Assembly (NCBI GenBank): GCA_018822065.1
Contig: JAHJKV010000053.1
Location: 1-5,832, forward strand
Origin: Pseudomonadota bacterium
Lineage (GTDB): Bacteria; Desulfobacterota; Desulfovibrionia; Desulfovibrionales; Desulfovibrionaceae
Direction of reading: 5' to 3'
Length of the DNA stretch: 5,832 nt
The notes beneath the pieces are model-generated. The model ran no database searches. It saw only the letters and a list, made by a program, of their open reading frames with translations, and was not told the origin of the DNA. The translations under genes were made by a program, and so were the position numbers. This document shows positions 5,387 through 5,832 of the stretch, piece by piece (position 1 is the first letter of the stretch; each line of letters opens with the position of its first letter).

Positions 5387-5797
5387 ATGCCTGTTAGAAA
5401 AATTCCAAAAAATTATCGGAATGTTACTGGGCTAGTTTTTAATTCCAAGAAAAGAAAAATGACCGCCTTTGAGTCGACACTGGAGAGGGATTTATATATT
5501 ATTTTAGATTTTGACTGGTGTGTTGAAGATTATGAAGAGCAGCCTGTATGTATTGAGTATATTGACTTCAATGGTGTTTTAAGAAAGTACACTCCTGATG
5601 TTCTTATCAAATATAAAAATGGCAACCAATGTTCAGTAGGTAAATCATATATGCTTTGTGAGGTTAAATACAGAGATGAGCTATACTCTGGAATAACTGA
5701 TTTTAGGGAAAAATTTAAAGCAGCATGCCTTTTTGCAAAAGATCAGGGTTGGGTATTCAGACAGGAGTTTCGTAGCAAAGGCCATGTTTTCACCTAA
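5387..5797 (+). CDS. tnsA: TnsA-type transposon endonuclease (short form)
   Basis: TnsA cuts the 5' strands at the ends of Tn7-like elements while TnsB cuts and joins the 3' strands, giving cut-and-paste movement. The 136-residue product matches the TnsA N-terminal, restriction-enzyme-like domain. FESTLERD (28-35) holds the candidate catalytic Glu (29 or 33), and EEQP (50-53) is a typical conserved turn. KYTPDVLI holds Asp71, and CEVKY holds Glu92-x-Lys94. All three parts of the nuclease centre are present. Tn7 TnsA is near 270 residues; the C-terminal domain that contacts TnsC is absent, and the last residues (FRQEFRSKGHVFT) do not resemble the usual motif. This is a short family variant or a truncation. 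Codon use is AT-rich, unlike all neighbours, which agrees with transfer. It reads away from comM into the element. Confidence 0.85.
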   Translation: MPVRKIPKNYRNVTGLVFNSKKRKMTAFESTLERDLYIILDFDWCVEDYEEQPVCIEYIDFNGVLRKYTPDVLIKYKNGNQCSVGKSYMLCEVKYRDELYSGITDFREKFKAACLFAKDQGWVFRQEFRSKGHVFT

Positions 5798-5832
5798 AAG
5801 AACAACAAAAACAATTTATTATCGCTTAAAAA
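5784..5832 (+). CDS. possible start of the next transposon gene (partial)
   Basis: An ATG at 5784 opens a frame (MFSPKRTTKTIYYRLK) that stays open to the window edge and overlaps the end of tnsA by 14 nt. Tn7-like operons place tnsB directly after tnsA, often overlapping. AAAGG at 5777-5781 is too close to be an ideal RBS. Sixteen codons do not allow a family call. Confidence 0.35.
   Translation, partial: MFSPKRTTKTIYYRLK

Larger units (their letters stand above)
5237..5832 (+). mobile_element. tnsA-proximal end of a Tn7-like transposon inserted in comM (partial)
   Basis: The left border is where the comM frame ends and composition drops from strongly GC-rich to strongly AT-rich. The element begins TGTGAG, the TGT end typical of Tn7 relatives. 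Two near-identical 21-bp repeats follow within 85 bp, as expected for TnsB binding sites. A TnsA-type endonuclease gene then reads inward. In Tn7 naming, the tnsA-side end is the right end. comM is a known target of the Tn7-related elements underlying AbaR islands in Acinetobacter baumannii. The rest of the element continues past the window; tnsB, tnsC, a TniQ/TnsD selector and cargo are not visible. The insertion is well supported; the exact border base is inferred. Confidence 0.85.

Noticed and set aside
5237..5832. CRISPR array or guide RNA of a CRISPR-associated transposon
   Set aside because: No spaced short repeats or Cas-like protein are seen in the visible part; the two end repeats fit TnsB sites. 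It cannot be excluded outside the window.

Overview
The window is GC-rich bacterial chromosome from about 1 to 5236, followed by an abrupt switch at about 5237 to very AT-rich DNA that runs to the end. The GC-rich part carries signalling genes: a lone receiver protein, a tandem universal-stress protein and a PAS histidine kinase. It also carries a strong sigma-54 type promoter and a FecR/OmpA envelope pair. This style resembles Desulfovibrio-like sulfate reducers (Desulfobacterota). That assignment is inferred from gene content and protein style only; no RNA gene or marker gene is present.

Layout. Positions 2-28 are probably the tail of an upstream gene, followed by a single-domain response regulator at 64-507. 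A gene-free stretch (508-1001) holds tandem GC-rich hairpins ending in a good intrinsic terminator (645-678). It then holds a regulatory region with inverted repeats near 847-876 and a near-consensus -24/-12 promoter at 945-960. This promoter should drive a two-gene operon, a tandem Usp protein (1002-1877) and a membrane-bound PAS histidine kinase (1894-3258). A hairpin separates the kinase from a convergent minus-strand group.

That minus-strand group reads comM (4559-5236), then fecR-like (3988-4407), then an OmpA-family lipoprotein (3327-3986). All three look damaged. The OmpA gene has an in-frame TAA just before its peptidoglycan-binding domain. The fecR-like gene appears to have lost one base inside its signal peptide, so that its well-placed RBS and ATG now lead into a 10-codon peptide. 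comM is cut off at its 5' side.

The most important feature is the right edge. comM stops being readable exactly at 5236. The next bases begin with TGT, and two near-identical 21-bp repeats lie 54 bp apart just inside. A gene for a TnsA-type transposon endonuclease then reads inward (5387-5797). I interpret this as the tnsA-proximal end of a Tn7-like transposon inserted in comM, the gene that also hosts the Tn7-related AbaR islands of Acinetobacter. Only the first ~600 bp of the element is visible, so its TnsB, TnsC, target selector and cargo are unknown. The short TnsA and the comM target in this host are the points most worth following up.
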